NCBI GenBank assembly: GCA_964059195.1
Contig: CAXKWD010000006.1
Location: forward strand, 4,332,530 to 4,396,529
Length of the DNA: 64,000 nucleotides
Direction of reading: 5' to 3'
Origin: Ectobius pallidus
Taxonomy: Eukaryota > Arthropoda > Insecta > Blattodea > Ectobiidae
Shown here: positions 20,850 through 31,610 of the stretch, in pieces
How the letters are laid out: every line of letters begins with the position of its first letter
Numbering within the stretch: position 1 is the stretch's first letter
The notes under the pieces: model-generated
Databases searched by the model: none
What the model saw: the letters and a program-made list of their open reading frames with translations, nothing else
Told to the model about the DNA's origin: nothing
Program-made: the position numbers and the translations under genes

Positions 20850-21354
20850 CCGTATTTTACAGACTATAAGACGCACTTTTTCTTTAAAAAAATTGCCTCC
20901 AAAATTCAGGTGTGTCTTATACTCGAAATTAATATAAAAATGTCCAGTGTTTGATTTAAAATTCCCGCCAGTCTTAAAAATGGCCATATATTTGATGCTG
21001 CGGGAAACCTATCTCTATCTCTGGTAACACTGGATTCAACTAGCAGCAGCGGTGTACCGATGTGACAAACATGAGTTGCGGGGATTCACAAGCTTGCTAA
21101 CACTGTCTCCCTCCTCATCATTTCTGTTAGAGGCTGAGTTGACCTCAGGGCCACAATGGAAAAACTCTGCCATCACAAACCCAGATCATTGTCTAGCCTA
21201 TGATGCGTCATTGCAGTCTACGGTATATTTCAAAGGCCAGTTCGATTTTACAAACTAATAATAATAAAAATGGTAAAAATGTTATTTTTTTAAATTGCTT
21301 AAAAATTAAGGTGCATCTTATAGTCCATAGCATCTTATAGTTCCTAAAATACGG
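20850..21354. mobile_element. Pogo-like MITE with TA duplication
   Basis: The left end CCGTATTTTACAGACTATAA matches the reverse complement of the right end (CCGTATTTTAGGAACTATAA). TA flanks both ends (20848-20849 and 21355-21356). The element is 505 bp, with no transposase. Confidence 0.85.
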
Positions 21355-21356
21355 TA

Positions 21357-22150
21357 ATACAATATGGCTGAAAAGCAGAGAACTTACAGTTTTAACAGTG
21401 ACTGGGAGGAACCGTATTGTTTTGTTGAATTCAGATGAAAACCTGTGTGTCTGTTCATCTTTTGACAAATCACATGCACTTCAATAGTGAACATCCTGTT
21501 GATACCAAATTATGAAAACACGTAGACACTTAAAATCTAAATCAACATTACAGCATTCCATGTTTACAGTTCAGGAAAAAAAAATGACAGTCTGTTATGT
21601 TTTAGGTAAGAGGAAAGGGAAGTAGTAAAAGAAGCAATGATGAGTGCTGCGGAATCTTTGTTTGATGGTTACATCACTTATGTCTTCCATAAAACTGTCT
21701 AGGACATGCAATCGCTTGAGTTTGATGGAAGCACTGGAATTGTATTAGTAACATTCCACTCATTAAACTCATTGCTAAAGATGATTCATTTCTTAATACT
21801 GTATTATCCACCTGTAAGCTTTATGCGCAAAGGTTTTGAAGTTGGACCATGTCATGAAAGTTGTAGCTCGTGTCGTAAATTACACATTACCAATTGTTCA
21901 GAAACCTTTTGAATATATCAGATTCTGAGCACGATGTAAATCTTCATGCAGACGTAAGGTGGCAAGTGGGGTAAACTCGGGTACGATCCTGCAGTCTTCT
22001 GGATGACATTGTCAAGAACTTGATGAGATACCATGGCTACAGCTACCAGATTCGGATTCCTTGGCAGATATCATCTCCAAATTGAACGAGTTAAGCCTCA
22101 AATTGCAACACATGATAAGCGTAGAGAAAATTAAAGCTATGAATAGAAAA
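21357..22150. other. Non-coding stretch
   Basis: No supported feature. The plus frame at 21706-21912 has several cysteines near its end but matches no motif I know. Confidence 0.4.
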
Positions 22151-22151
22151 A

Positions 22152-22879
22152 CCAAATATCGGGTGCCAAATAGGCTCCTCCCATACTCGCTATCGGGACC
22201 CGCCCGGGAAGGAGGGGTTTAGGGCGGGGACTAACTAAATGAAACAGTGGGAGACATCTAGTAGGTAATGGTGGAATTAGTAGTAGCGGCGCAGAGACAT
22301 CTGGCGGAAATAGCAGAAACACAAGAAAATTATTTTTTTTATTTTCTCCTTTTATCTCTTTTCTCCTCCTCCTCTCCTCTCCTCCCTATTACCTCCTTTC
22401 TCTCCTTCACCCTACCTACCTATTTGGGACCTATTCCTATCCTAGTAATTTTCGCACCTACGGGGATTCGATCCGGGGACCGCTAGCGTTCTAGTCCATT
22501 GCCTTAACCACTACACCACGAGGCTCGTTGCAATAAAAATCGAGAAAACTTCTAGCCTTTGTACTACAGAGACGTGTAATGGTGCCTTGGCAATTCGTAA
22601 ATATAATTTGTAAATACTTAGGTGGGTATATTTGGTACAAGGGGCATCTCGTATTTTGAATATTTGGTACAAGGGGCACTCTCGCATCGTGGGAATCGTA
22701 TTTTCAATAGGGGTAGTGTTGAGTGTCGAGTGAAGGCGGACACGGTCGGGAGTACGTTCGGGAACGGTCGGAAGAAGATCGGTGCGAGAGCCGAGCGAGA
22801 GGTCGCCGGCCGACAGCTGCTGTCGCCATGGCAACGGAATGCGGGATGGGCGGAGCCTATTTGGCACCCGATATTTGGT
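22152..22879. mobile_element. 728-bp inverted-repeat element carrying a SINE
   Basis: About 33 bp at the ends are inverted copies with one mismatch (left starts CCAAATATCGGGTGCCAAAT). Inside lie a pyrimidine-rich tract (22330-22420), a tRNA-like segment on the minus strand, and a direct repeat 'atttggtacaaggggca' at 22628 and 22660. No transposase is visible. The family is not recognised. Confidence 0.7.
22455..22527 (-). repeat. tRNA-derived SINE head
   Basis: The minus strand reads GCCTCGTGGTGTAGTGGTTA, a D-arm and A-box, then an anticodon-like region TAGAACGCTAGCGG and a B-box GGATCGAATCCC. This is strongly tRNA-like but continues into a repeat body, so I read it as a SINE rather than a tRNA gene. 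Confidence 0.65.
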
Positions 22880-24095
22880 TTATGCCAATATTTGGCTCGA
22901 TGTTCCTTATTTCTATTTTTTTAAATTGGAGATCTCATATTTTCCACAGACATGAATTGAACATTGAAGAAATGTTCCACTGTATAAATAATGCAGCAAC
23001 TTTGTCTCTGTCTTTAATTTGCAATAGAGGATTCTGACTGATCCTGAATTCTTGGAATGCAAGAAACGGTTGCAGTTGTAGGAGTTGAGGCCTTGAGGGT
23101 GAAAGTTGTTTACGGGTTAACCCCTACTTTAGGCACCGTCTTTGGTGATATATTTTGAATATCGGCGGTGGCGGTGGTCAGTTTCTAGGTAGATCCGTCC
23201 AAATATACTCTATATTTGATGTTACCTATTTTGGTGAGCTCCCCCAAATATTTTTTTCCAACTAAAGCACTGTTTAGAAAGAAATACCCTTTTACACTTT
23301 CCAACTTTGAAATTAAATTTCAGTGAATGTGATCTTCTATCTTTTGCCCAGCATCTTGAAATCCTACTCACAGAATTTAGTAAGAGGCGAGGTAGCTGTA
23401 CACATGCGCAGCTCTCCTCTTGCTGTGACGTCAGCATAGGCACCTAGCGGGGCTGCGCCATATTGCTTATGCTGGAGTAATAACTAATATACCAACGTAG
23501 CATTATATCTTAATGTGAATTATGACAGAAATTAAAAATTATATTAGTAGAATAATAGGTAAAAGCAATTACAATCATATCTACTTAATTATAGAGCAGT
23601 TTTCTTAATCTTATTTACTTTCTTTAGACTGCCATTTCGAATGAGTGCTTTAATTCTAATGAAGGCCCTAGTTCAAGCGTAACACTAATACGAATGGACG
23701 GATATCACCTTCAATAAATTCATCACAGACTGCATAATTTTCTCACACTTCTAAAGAGTCCCACCATAAGAACTTAAAAATAAAGAAAATATAAACTGCG
23801 TGGAAATATTCAATACAATCAAATTTATCATAGGTAATCCCACGAGAGCTGACGAGTTTATCGATAGATTCGCGACTGCGAAGCAGGAGCGAATTTATCT
23901 GATGTAACTCGTCACCTCGAGTTGGATTTATTAGGACTATTCCATGAATAAAACGTAGCGGATTATATAAATAATAATTACTTTCGTGCTTTGTTGTATA
24001 AAAATAAAACTAAAAGTTACGAGATCACGACATACTGTGAATCAACCATCCATGAATTGATTCGAGTTACCTTGGTGTATTCGGCGGTACCACCA
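22880..24095. other. Non-coding stretch
   Basis: No gene supported. A short dyad lies at 23850-23912 (GACGAGTT ... AACTCGTC), enclosing the words 'gattcgcgactgcgaagcag' and 'gcgaat'; it may be a small repeat. Confidence 0.4.
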
Positions 24096-27000
24096 GGGGC
24101 CGTATTCTGTAACTCCACCAACGCTCTCAACTACGATTACACCAATGTAACTAGAAAAAGTTATTCTGTAACTATTGGTGTCAAGTATCGATCTTGAAAT
24201 CACACCAATATATTGCTGGAAATATTGGTGACACACCGACGGCTCCAAACCCCTCGGTGAGCTCAACAACAACTCGAAAGTACCAAAATATCGCAAAATT
24301 TGCAGAAATATCGACATATTTGTGATACAATGGCCGCTTATATCCTAATTGGGCGACTTCGTGATGGTGTCAATAGCTATATTTTCGTAATAACAGAGAA
24401 GGTACAGTATATATCCATTAATGAATAGATTCTTAGTATTTGTTAATATGTTTTTATCAATATAAAAACTAAATACATAATTTTATTTTGCAACAAGCAT
24501 GTTTGAGGTTATGTTTGCATAATTGCACATAATATTAATTATTTTACTTTATCTTGTTTCAGATTTGGAATTGTAATCCATGTGATCTGCATTAAAGAGT
24601 GGACAACATAATATGCACCAATAATAAGCTTAACGAACACTTATGGGTGTCACCTCTATGTAGGCCTAAATTTTTTAATGTAGTGTAAAATTTTGTTCAG
24701 TTCATTCGAAAGAACAGTGCACAAGTAGGTCATTTGCAATTGAGAAAAACATCCCACTCAAGCAATGCTTCAAGTAGTGAGATGTTGTTGGCTTTTTGTA
24801 ATTTTCAGGAAATAATGACGAAGACTGTGCTTATTAGAACTGAGCAAAGTGCCATGAACTCATGATACATATAATAGTTTTTTTGTACCAAAGTTTACTT
24901 TGTAAGTGTGTGTGTACTATATCACTCAGCAAAATATGATGTACATTGTCCTTACTTTTAAATATACTGGTAGCCTATATAGCGTTTACTAGTTTATAAA
25001 ACTTTTCACACTTAGAGAAGCATCTGTTTTTAACTGCACAAAAAATATGCCTCCCTGCCAATGTAGCCTATTGTAATTGAAAATATTATTTAAATCTAGC
25101 TACAATATTGGCTTTACCAATTTTTTGTCTAATTTAAACCATCTATTTTATTCCCACTAATTCCTTTTATAATAATATGAGCTATATTGTATCTCGTGAT
25201 TTTCCGTCAAGTGGGTGTGGCTTATACTATGTAAGTTGAAATGCATGTTGAATTTTCAGAGCCATTTTCCCATAACTTGATATTTTCAACACAAAAGGCA
25301 CAATATCTCTTAAAGTAATGGTCCAAATTGCATGAAACTTTGCACACCCATAGTTTTTTGTGTGTTCTAGAGGATAAACCTAAATAATCTGATGTATTTG
25401 CAACACAAGATTATTTCACTTGTGAACATGATGTGAAAAAATTCGTAATAATTTTATATTGAAATTTTAAAATGCCTGAAAATTGTATCAGGCATACCAC
25501 AGTATAAATTGATGGTTTATCCTCGAGATTACAGTGTCAGCTGTGAATAAAAAAAATATTACACCAATCAGATTGACTTTTGCATGAAATCATGTTACTT
25601 AGGCTTAATCGCATGCTGAAAAATAAAATAATTTTCTAATATCAACCTTCATATTTGTGACACTGTAATAATTTTTGTGCTCATTTCAACCCCCAAATGT
25701 ATACTTCTAATGTCCAAAATTTCATTTTATTATTGCAAATAGTGTTGAAGATATCGAACAGTTACTGCAATGCCTGCTTGGGCATGGTCTCTTGGTGTAT
25801 GAGCCCCTTAAGACACTTTTTCAGTGATATTATGGTGTTATTTAAATTAATATATAATTATGAACAACTATGAGGCCAATTGTAATGTTTCAAAGTACTG
25901 TGTAAATTAAATACTAATGAATTCATTTTAAGTTAACCTAAAACGCAATTAATTTATTTCAAGGGTTTTATAAATGTCATAAAAGCAGTAGGCAAGATAA
26001 GATACTCTTATTTGCTTAAACTTTACTATTTGCTTTATCTATATAAAAATAATTTTATAATTGGCTTGTGTTCTATAAATTAAGTAAAAACTCCTACTGA
26101 ATTTTTTTTTTACTTTCTCTGCCTGTACCATAGGTAATACAGATAAAGGAAGTATTGTTTTCGACCCCAACTTTGAAGTTGAGTTTTTAGCCCAAATACA
26201 CATTTTGAGGTATTCTGAATCCCCAAATACTATTTTCGGAAACATGTCTGTGTGGTAGTGTGTCAACAGCCTAGCTCCAGAATGGAAAATCTTAAGAATT
26301 TTTTTTTGTATTTGGGTTGGGTACCTTCTGAAGATGTGACACAAGGATTGGCGACAAGTTTCTCTTATTTTTAAAGGGACTTTACATGAAAAAATGTTCG
26401 TTTTTCGCGATTTTATCGATTTGTTTAAATTTTGCACATGGGTTGCTTATAAGTTACTTGGACTTAAAACTTTATTTGAAACTTTTTTCGAAGAAATTCT
26501 CTTTAGGGTAGTTATAAGCCACCCACTCTGAATACGTGCTAAAAGTTTTATTTGAAATATTTTTTCGAAGAAAATCTCTAAAGTGTAGTCTTTATCTGAA
26601 TGTGAAGTGAGAAAAATGTATTGTGCATGCTTAAAGTAAAGAAAGTTATGAGAGTACAATAAATATATTTTATTTGGGTTGTGTATCCTTCGGGGATGTG
26701 ATGTGTTAAGGACATTCTCTTTATTTATACAACCAATTTACATTACAAGAATGTCATACACAATAATTATATTATACTGAGAGACTAACTTTTATTTGAA
26801 CAGAGATTGGAAAGTTCATTCCTTTCACTGAGTATGAATCCAGCAACATTTTGTTAAAATGAGTATTCTGAAAAGGGCTACATCTTACTTTCTGTTAATC
26901 GTTAAAATGAATACTTTCACACAAACAAGGTGAGTTGCAATGGAAATATATAACTACTTCGAGATTGCATATTTTTTTATAATCATAATTTAAATCAGAC

Positions 27001-27485
27001 ATTGGCAAACTATTGCGGAATTTGCTAATTGGATTCCCCGAGATACCCTCCTTATTATATATAATGACAGTAAACATTACTAAAAACCATTGGCATTTTG
27101 CGAATTTCTCCTATTATTATAAATCCGCCTTTTCCCCCTATAAGCGTCTTGCAACATGACAGTACGTGTAATATAAACGCCCACTTTCAAAATATATACA
27201 TGAAATTAAACTCCCGCCCAGTTTGGAAATTATGAAATCACATTCCCGCACTCCATCAGCCAATGATATTCATTGCAGTTTGTTCGGACAGATTTCTCAT
27301 AGCTACTTCCATTGCCAACATTCACGAAAATTCACAAAGTTATTGGTGGCCTCAACAACGCGTCCCGAGATACCAACAGGGAGTTACAGAATCGCTCACG
27401 CTCCGGCCGTTGGTATCTTGCTGTCGGTTGTTGAGCTCTCAACAACACCAATGCGTTGGTGACGAAAGTTACAGAATACCGCCCC
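24096..27485. mobile_element. 3.4-kb inverted-repeat element, Harbinger-like ends
   Basis: The left end GGGGCCGTATTCTGTAACT pairs with the right end, whose reverse complement is GGGGCGGTATTCTGTAACT. Both subterminal regions are rich in 'accaatg', 'gagctcaacaac' and 'ttggtg' words. No target duplication is evident. A 24-codon frame starting near 24330 (plus, MAAYILIGRLRDGVNSYIF) precedes a long AT-rich interior without recognisable transposase. It also contains the dispersed repeat 26090-26720. Confidence 0.65.
26090..26720 (+). repeat. Dispersed non-coding repeat, inverted relative at 49240-49805
   Basis: The sequence matches the reverse complement of 49240-49805 over about 570-630 bp. Shared landmarks are 'ctttctctgcctgtaccatagg'-like, 'aaagttttatttgaaa', 'gggttgtgtatccttcgggg' and 'cccaactttgaagttgag'-like words. 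The phrase 'tatttgggttg.gta.cttc.g..gatgtga' occurs twice within it (about 26308 and 26673). Confidence 0.7.
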
Positions 27486-27489
27486 AGGG

Positions 27490-28660
27490 CATATAAGATA
27501 TACTCATTGAGCTCTATTACATACTGGAGGTAGCACTGCATGATGAAAAATCGCGACGGCAGAGTTCGCGGTCCGCCATGAAAGTGAGCGTATAATTTAG
27601 CTCCTATCCCGTATCTCCTCCTAACAAACTCATGTGTATTAAGGGAATTATGAAGATGTATTGGCGTTTTTAAAACACTTTTATGAATGAAACGCTCCAA
27701 TATAAACTACTTGATGCTTTTTAAGTACATAACAAAACTAATTTCATATCGTAATGGTTTGGTAAAAGTATTTAATCTCGATCAGGCGTGAATGTACATT
27801 GGTAAACAGTTGTAAACACTCGCATTTTAAATATTAAAATAACTTCACAATAGGCCTTCATTTTGCGATATTATGCTTGATTTCGATATATAAAGAGAAT
27901 AGACAAAATCTGTTCTAAGTGCTTTGGAAATGTATAAACCGTGACCTTCAACTGTACCGTTACTGTACTGGATACAATTCACATTATTTATTTATTTTGT
28001 TAATAATTCCTGTAGATTAGTGTAAAGGGAAGCCACTGAAATGAAATTTCAAAATACTTTAAGTCAGTAGGCCTACTTAGAAGTTCATTTTCTTCGAATC
28101 TGAAATTTAATTAGCCATGCTATTTATCTTCTTATTCTTGCGACAGACAATTGTCTGTAGCCTTTTGTTGTTTCTCAATTCTGTTTGGATAGGAGATGGT
28201 GGGAGATCATCTATTTGCGTCTGTTTATCTATTTTCGTATAATTTTCAGCGAGGTCTTATACAAAAACATCTGCTTCCTCTTATTTCTGCAATTAAAAAC
28301 TAGCATGAAAAATTTAGGCCTACATGCATAAGAATACTACGTTTACATGACTGACATATTGCATAATTTATATTCCTACTTGGTACCTAAAGTAGGCCTA
28401 CTACTAACCACATTACGAACCAGAGGCGTACCGAGGGGGGGTTTGAACCCCACCCATTGATTAAAAAAAGGAAAATTGTACAATTTTTTTAATTCTGCTT
28501 ATAAATTGCTTAATACGAGTATAAAGCGTGGGAAGCTTACTCGTTATTGTGCATCTTAATTTTTAAAGTTTTCCGGGGGAGGACCCCCGAACCCCCCTCT
28601 CCCTGGGGGGTATTCTATACCCCACAGATGTTGTACTCCCCCCCCCATATGGTCGGCCTG
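27490..28660. other. Non-coding stretch with C/G-run repeat end
   Basis: No gene recognised. Around 28425-28645 are G-runs and C-runs ('gcgtaccgagggggggtttgaacccc', 'cccccgaaccccc'), resembling a repeat element end, without a confirmed partner. Confidence 0.4.
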
Positions 28661-28661
28661 T

Positions 28662-29079
28662 TTACGCTTTGTTACAAACCAGTTGTCTTTTTGGAACAAT
28701 AATTTTTTGAAGGTGTCCTGGAAAATTGAAGACTGATGGTACAGCATCTTTTAGTAATTTTACAAGTGCACCAGACCTTGACTGATAGCAATCAGGTGTA
28801 AAGCGTCTGCTGCTTAATTTACTGTACGCTGTGGGTGACCAATATTCTCTGCGGATTGCTTGAACCCACTTCTTCGGAATATCAGGCCAAGAAAATGGAA
28901 ACCTGTACAAATAGGCAAGAAAAAGACAAGCGTTCGTGGCTAATCTACGATTGAGGTTAAGTTAGATTTGGCCAGTATCCTCAAATGTTCCAAACAAAAA
29001 TAACCTACTTGTGAAACTTAAGTCCACTTCTATTTCTCTGGAGCTCTGTGTAGCCATATACCACGCAATATTCGACCAT
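28662..29079 (-). pseudogene. THAP zinc-finger domain, two exons, degenerate
   Basis: Exon 1 (29009-29079) reads MVEYCVVYGYTELQ...GLKFHK, the THAP start, and ends CACAA|GTAGGT. Exon 2 (28902 downward) starts after TTTGTACAG and continues in frame as FPFSWPDIPKKWVQAIRR, YW.PTAYSKLSSRRFTPDCY and the closing AVPSVFNFPGHLQ. Intron phase and protein spacing fit a THAP DNA-binding domain well. THAP domains use a C2CH zinc site; here only the first Cys is kept. The second Cys is Tyr (VYGY), and the 'LCSRHF' Cys and His are Ser and Arg (LSSRRF). After the domain a stop follows within about 15 residues. I infer a decayed gene or P-element-type relic. Confidence 0.7.
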
Positions 29080-29322
29080 TTTGTCATGAAAAATATCAAA
29101 AACACATTCATAAATATATGTTTACCATACGAAGCACACTTCACCAATACGCTCGGCGGTGTAGCCAACTTAACAAGTGAACGTCACGATTTATGCAATT
29201 CCAAAGCACAGCTGTTGTGTATCCTGTTTATATATTGAGATCACTGGATATACTGCTTTGTAAATTAAAATTAGATGCGCACAATGTGCATTAGTATATA
29301 TAGCCTACTGTCCGCGTACAGT

Positions 29323-29916
29323 TCAGCCTAGGCAGAACTGCGTCAGCGACACCGATCTGTTAGTGCACATTGTGACGTGATATTTGTCACATCTGCCTCC
29401 GCACAATTCACAAATGCACTCGTCCGTTGCCTCATGGAAGATCCTCCGTCTGCAAATGCGGTGGTGAAAACCATGCACCGCAAGCCGCGTCACCATGTGT
29501 CTCAATTCGTATTCTGGTTGCATCCAGTCTCTTGTACGCATGGCCATGGTAGAGTAAAAATCCTCGTCAATGTTATCCTGCTTTGCTTGCAGCTCCAGAA
29601 CTAATTCCTTATATGCTACTGTAGATGGTAGGAGCATCTGCAATCTTAGGTCTTGTACTAGGTACGTTTCCCTTGCCAAAACATAGGTGTATCGAGATCT
29701 TGCATATTTGGAGAGCCCGAGAACCCTTTTTAGGAATCTCGCCTTTAGGTTTTCCACTTCCCCTAGCTGCCGTTTTGATAGATGTTCCCAAACTAATTCC
29801 AGTCCGTAGGTGAGCACTGGAACAACTTTCGCCTGGAATAATTTCATAGCATTGCAATATAAGATATAGTTAACTTCATTCAGGTAAGCTAACAGCAGAA
29901 CAGAATAAAAGCACAC
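29323..29916 (-). pseudogene. LINE reverse transcriptase C-terminus, relative of the 31.6-kb copy
   Basis: The frame carries the LINE thumb and C-terminus: VVPVLTYGLELVWEHLSKRQ, LKARFLKRVLGLSKYARSR and HMVTRLAVHGFHHRICRR, with the CCHC-like CICELCGGRCDKYHVTMC. It aligns residue by residue with the C-terminus of the plus-strand element at 31611-33604 but is clearly diverged. The polymerase core is missing (5' truncation near 29860). Confidence 0.85.
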
Positions 29917-29919
29917 GAA

Positions 29920-30780
29920 CTGACTTGCACGGAATCGAAATTGTGTTCACAATCAATGTACATTTCTATTATTTCAATTTCCAAACAAGTTACGTTGTAT
30001 AAAATAATCTGATTTCGCGCCCCCTAGTGGCAGCAGTGACTATCAATCACTGCACACTGATACTTGCGTCTACAGTAACGACCAGACGGTTTTATCACGA
30101 TAAAACACCATCCTCGCGATTCCTACAAGAATATTGCAAGATAAACGGCCGTGATTGGTCTATATCCGAGGAATTGCTTAACGTTATTGGTCAATATCAA
30201 ACATACGGCGTATGAGTTGAATAGTCCTTGAAATACAATTTAACCGATCAGAATTGCCATAATCCTGTATCTTATATATTCATACATCCTGCCATCTTTT
30301 AATGTATTGCACTGTTGACGTTTATTTCATCATAGAAATAATCAGATTTTTTCTTTCTCGTCGATGTTTTGTGCTCATAGGGAGGGGCAAGGTACTTTCT
30401 GCACCAACAAACTTTTTCATCAGATATGGCCTATACTACTAAAAATCCAATGGACAACTTGCTCCGAAAAACAGGTAACCCACATCTTAGTAAAATGGAC
30501 AACAATAGTGTCTCATGATTTAATAAGGCTGGAAAATTGTTAAAGTTAATGTTATTAATTTCTGTAAACATCCATACGTACTGAATCAGAGCAAGGCAAA
30601 CAGCGGCAAAAATGGGGGGAAAAAATTTAGAGCGTTAATCAGTCTTTTTTTGTCTTCAATTCTTGCACCCACAGCAATTTTTTCAAGTCAGCGCCTCTAT
30701 TTGTGCTTGTGTAATTAAGCCGGGAAGAAATTTAATAGAACAAAGGCTCTTACTTAACATACTTGAGCTAGAAAAAGAAT
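29920..30780. other. Non-coding stretch
   Basis: No supported gene or repeat boundary. Confidence 0.4.
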
Positions 30781-31610
30781 ATTTATAAACTAGCATGTGC
30801 CCGTGGCTTCGCCCACAAAAATTATTTCAAAAATTAAAAATTAAGGGCATAATAGTTAAATCATTATACTTATTAACACCTAAATCACGTAGACTACATA
30901 CCACGATTAGATAACGTTGCCTGGTAAAAGCGACCTTAAGATTCGAGGCCCTTGGCCCAGAAAACCCTGTATAGTGAGTTTCGTCCAAATCAAACAACGT
31001 TTGACCATATTCAGGCTTGTATTGAATATCCCTCTTCCGTGTAGGCTGACAATTTAATATGTCTGCGGGCCTTGATATTCTAAACAAATGAATCGTCCGT
31101 GATAGACTTACAAAATCAAGCGATCGCCCGCGATAATTATTTCAAAAATTAAAAATTAAGAGCATAATAGTTAAATCGTTATATTTACTAACACCTCCCT
31201 AGTAGCACACTTCGTTGGCCCATCGGAGGAATTTGGTTGGCATGGTAGGGATATGTTGGGGAAAGGTTCGTTGTAATTTCCTCGGTTGCGCCAACGCATT
31301 TATCGTTTGCTTTGCCCGACCGTCCTACCGTTGGGTTTGATTGTTGGCCCAACAATTTTTTTTGTTGGAATATAATCGCATTTATGTTAAAATTAAAAAG
31401 TGTTGAAATAACATTATAAGCGTTAAATTTTTATTTCCTATAAAATAAACTGTGTTAATTCATTAATTATTCAAGCTTATCCTGCGCGCTAGATCCTCCA
31501 AGTTCTCTTCGGAAATTTCCGGCATAGCTCGTATAGGTCATGCGGCACCTGCGCGTCGACAACATCGCATATAACCGTCATTCGCCATCTTGATTGTATT
31601 AAGAAAGAGC

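Noticed and set aside
22455..22527. Possible functional tRNA gene (minus strand)
   Set aside because: A and B boxes are good, but the sequence continues without a terminator into a repeat body and the acceptor stem does not close. A SINE head fits better.
22723..23037. Arg-rich plus open frame
   Set aside because: It lies across the right end of the 728-bp inverted-repeat element; composition follows GC content and there is no domain.
23850..23912. Hammerhead ribozyme beginning CTGACGAG
   Set aside because: The first core box fits, but the required GAAA box after stem II is missing.
24042..24317. Minus open frame with possible coding character
   Set aside because: It runs across the inverted terminal region of the 3.4-kb element and shows no motif.
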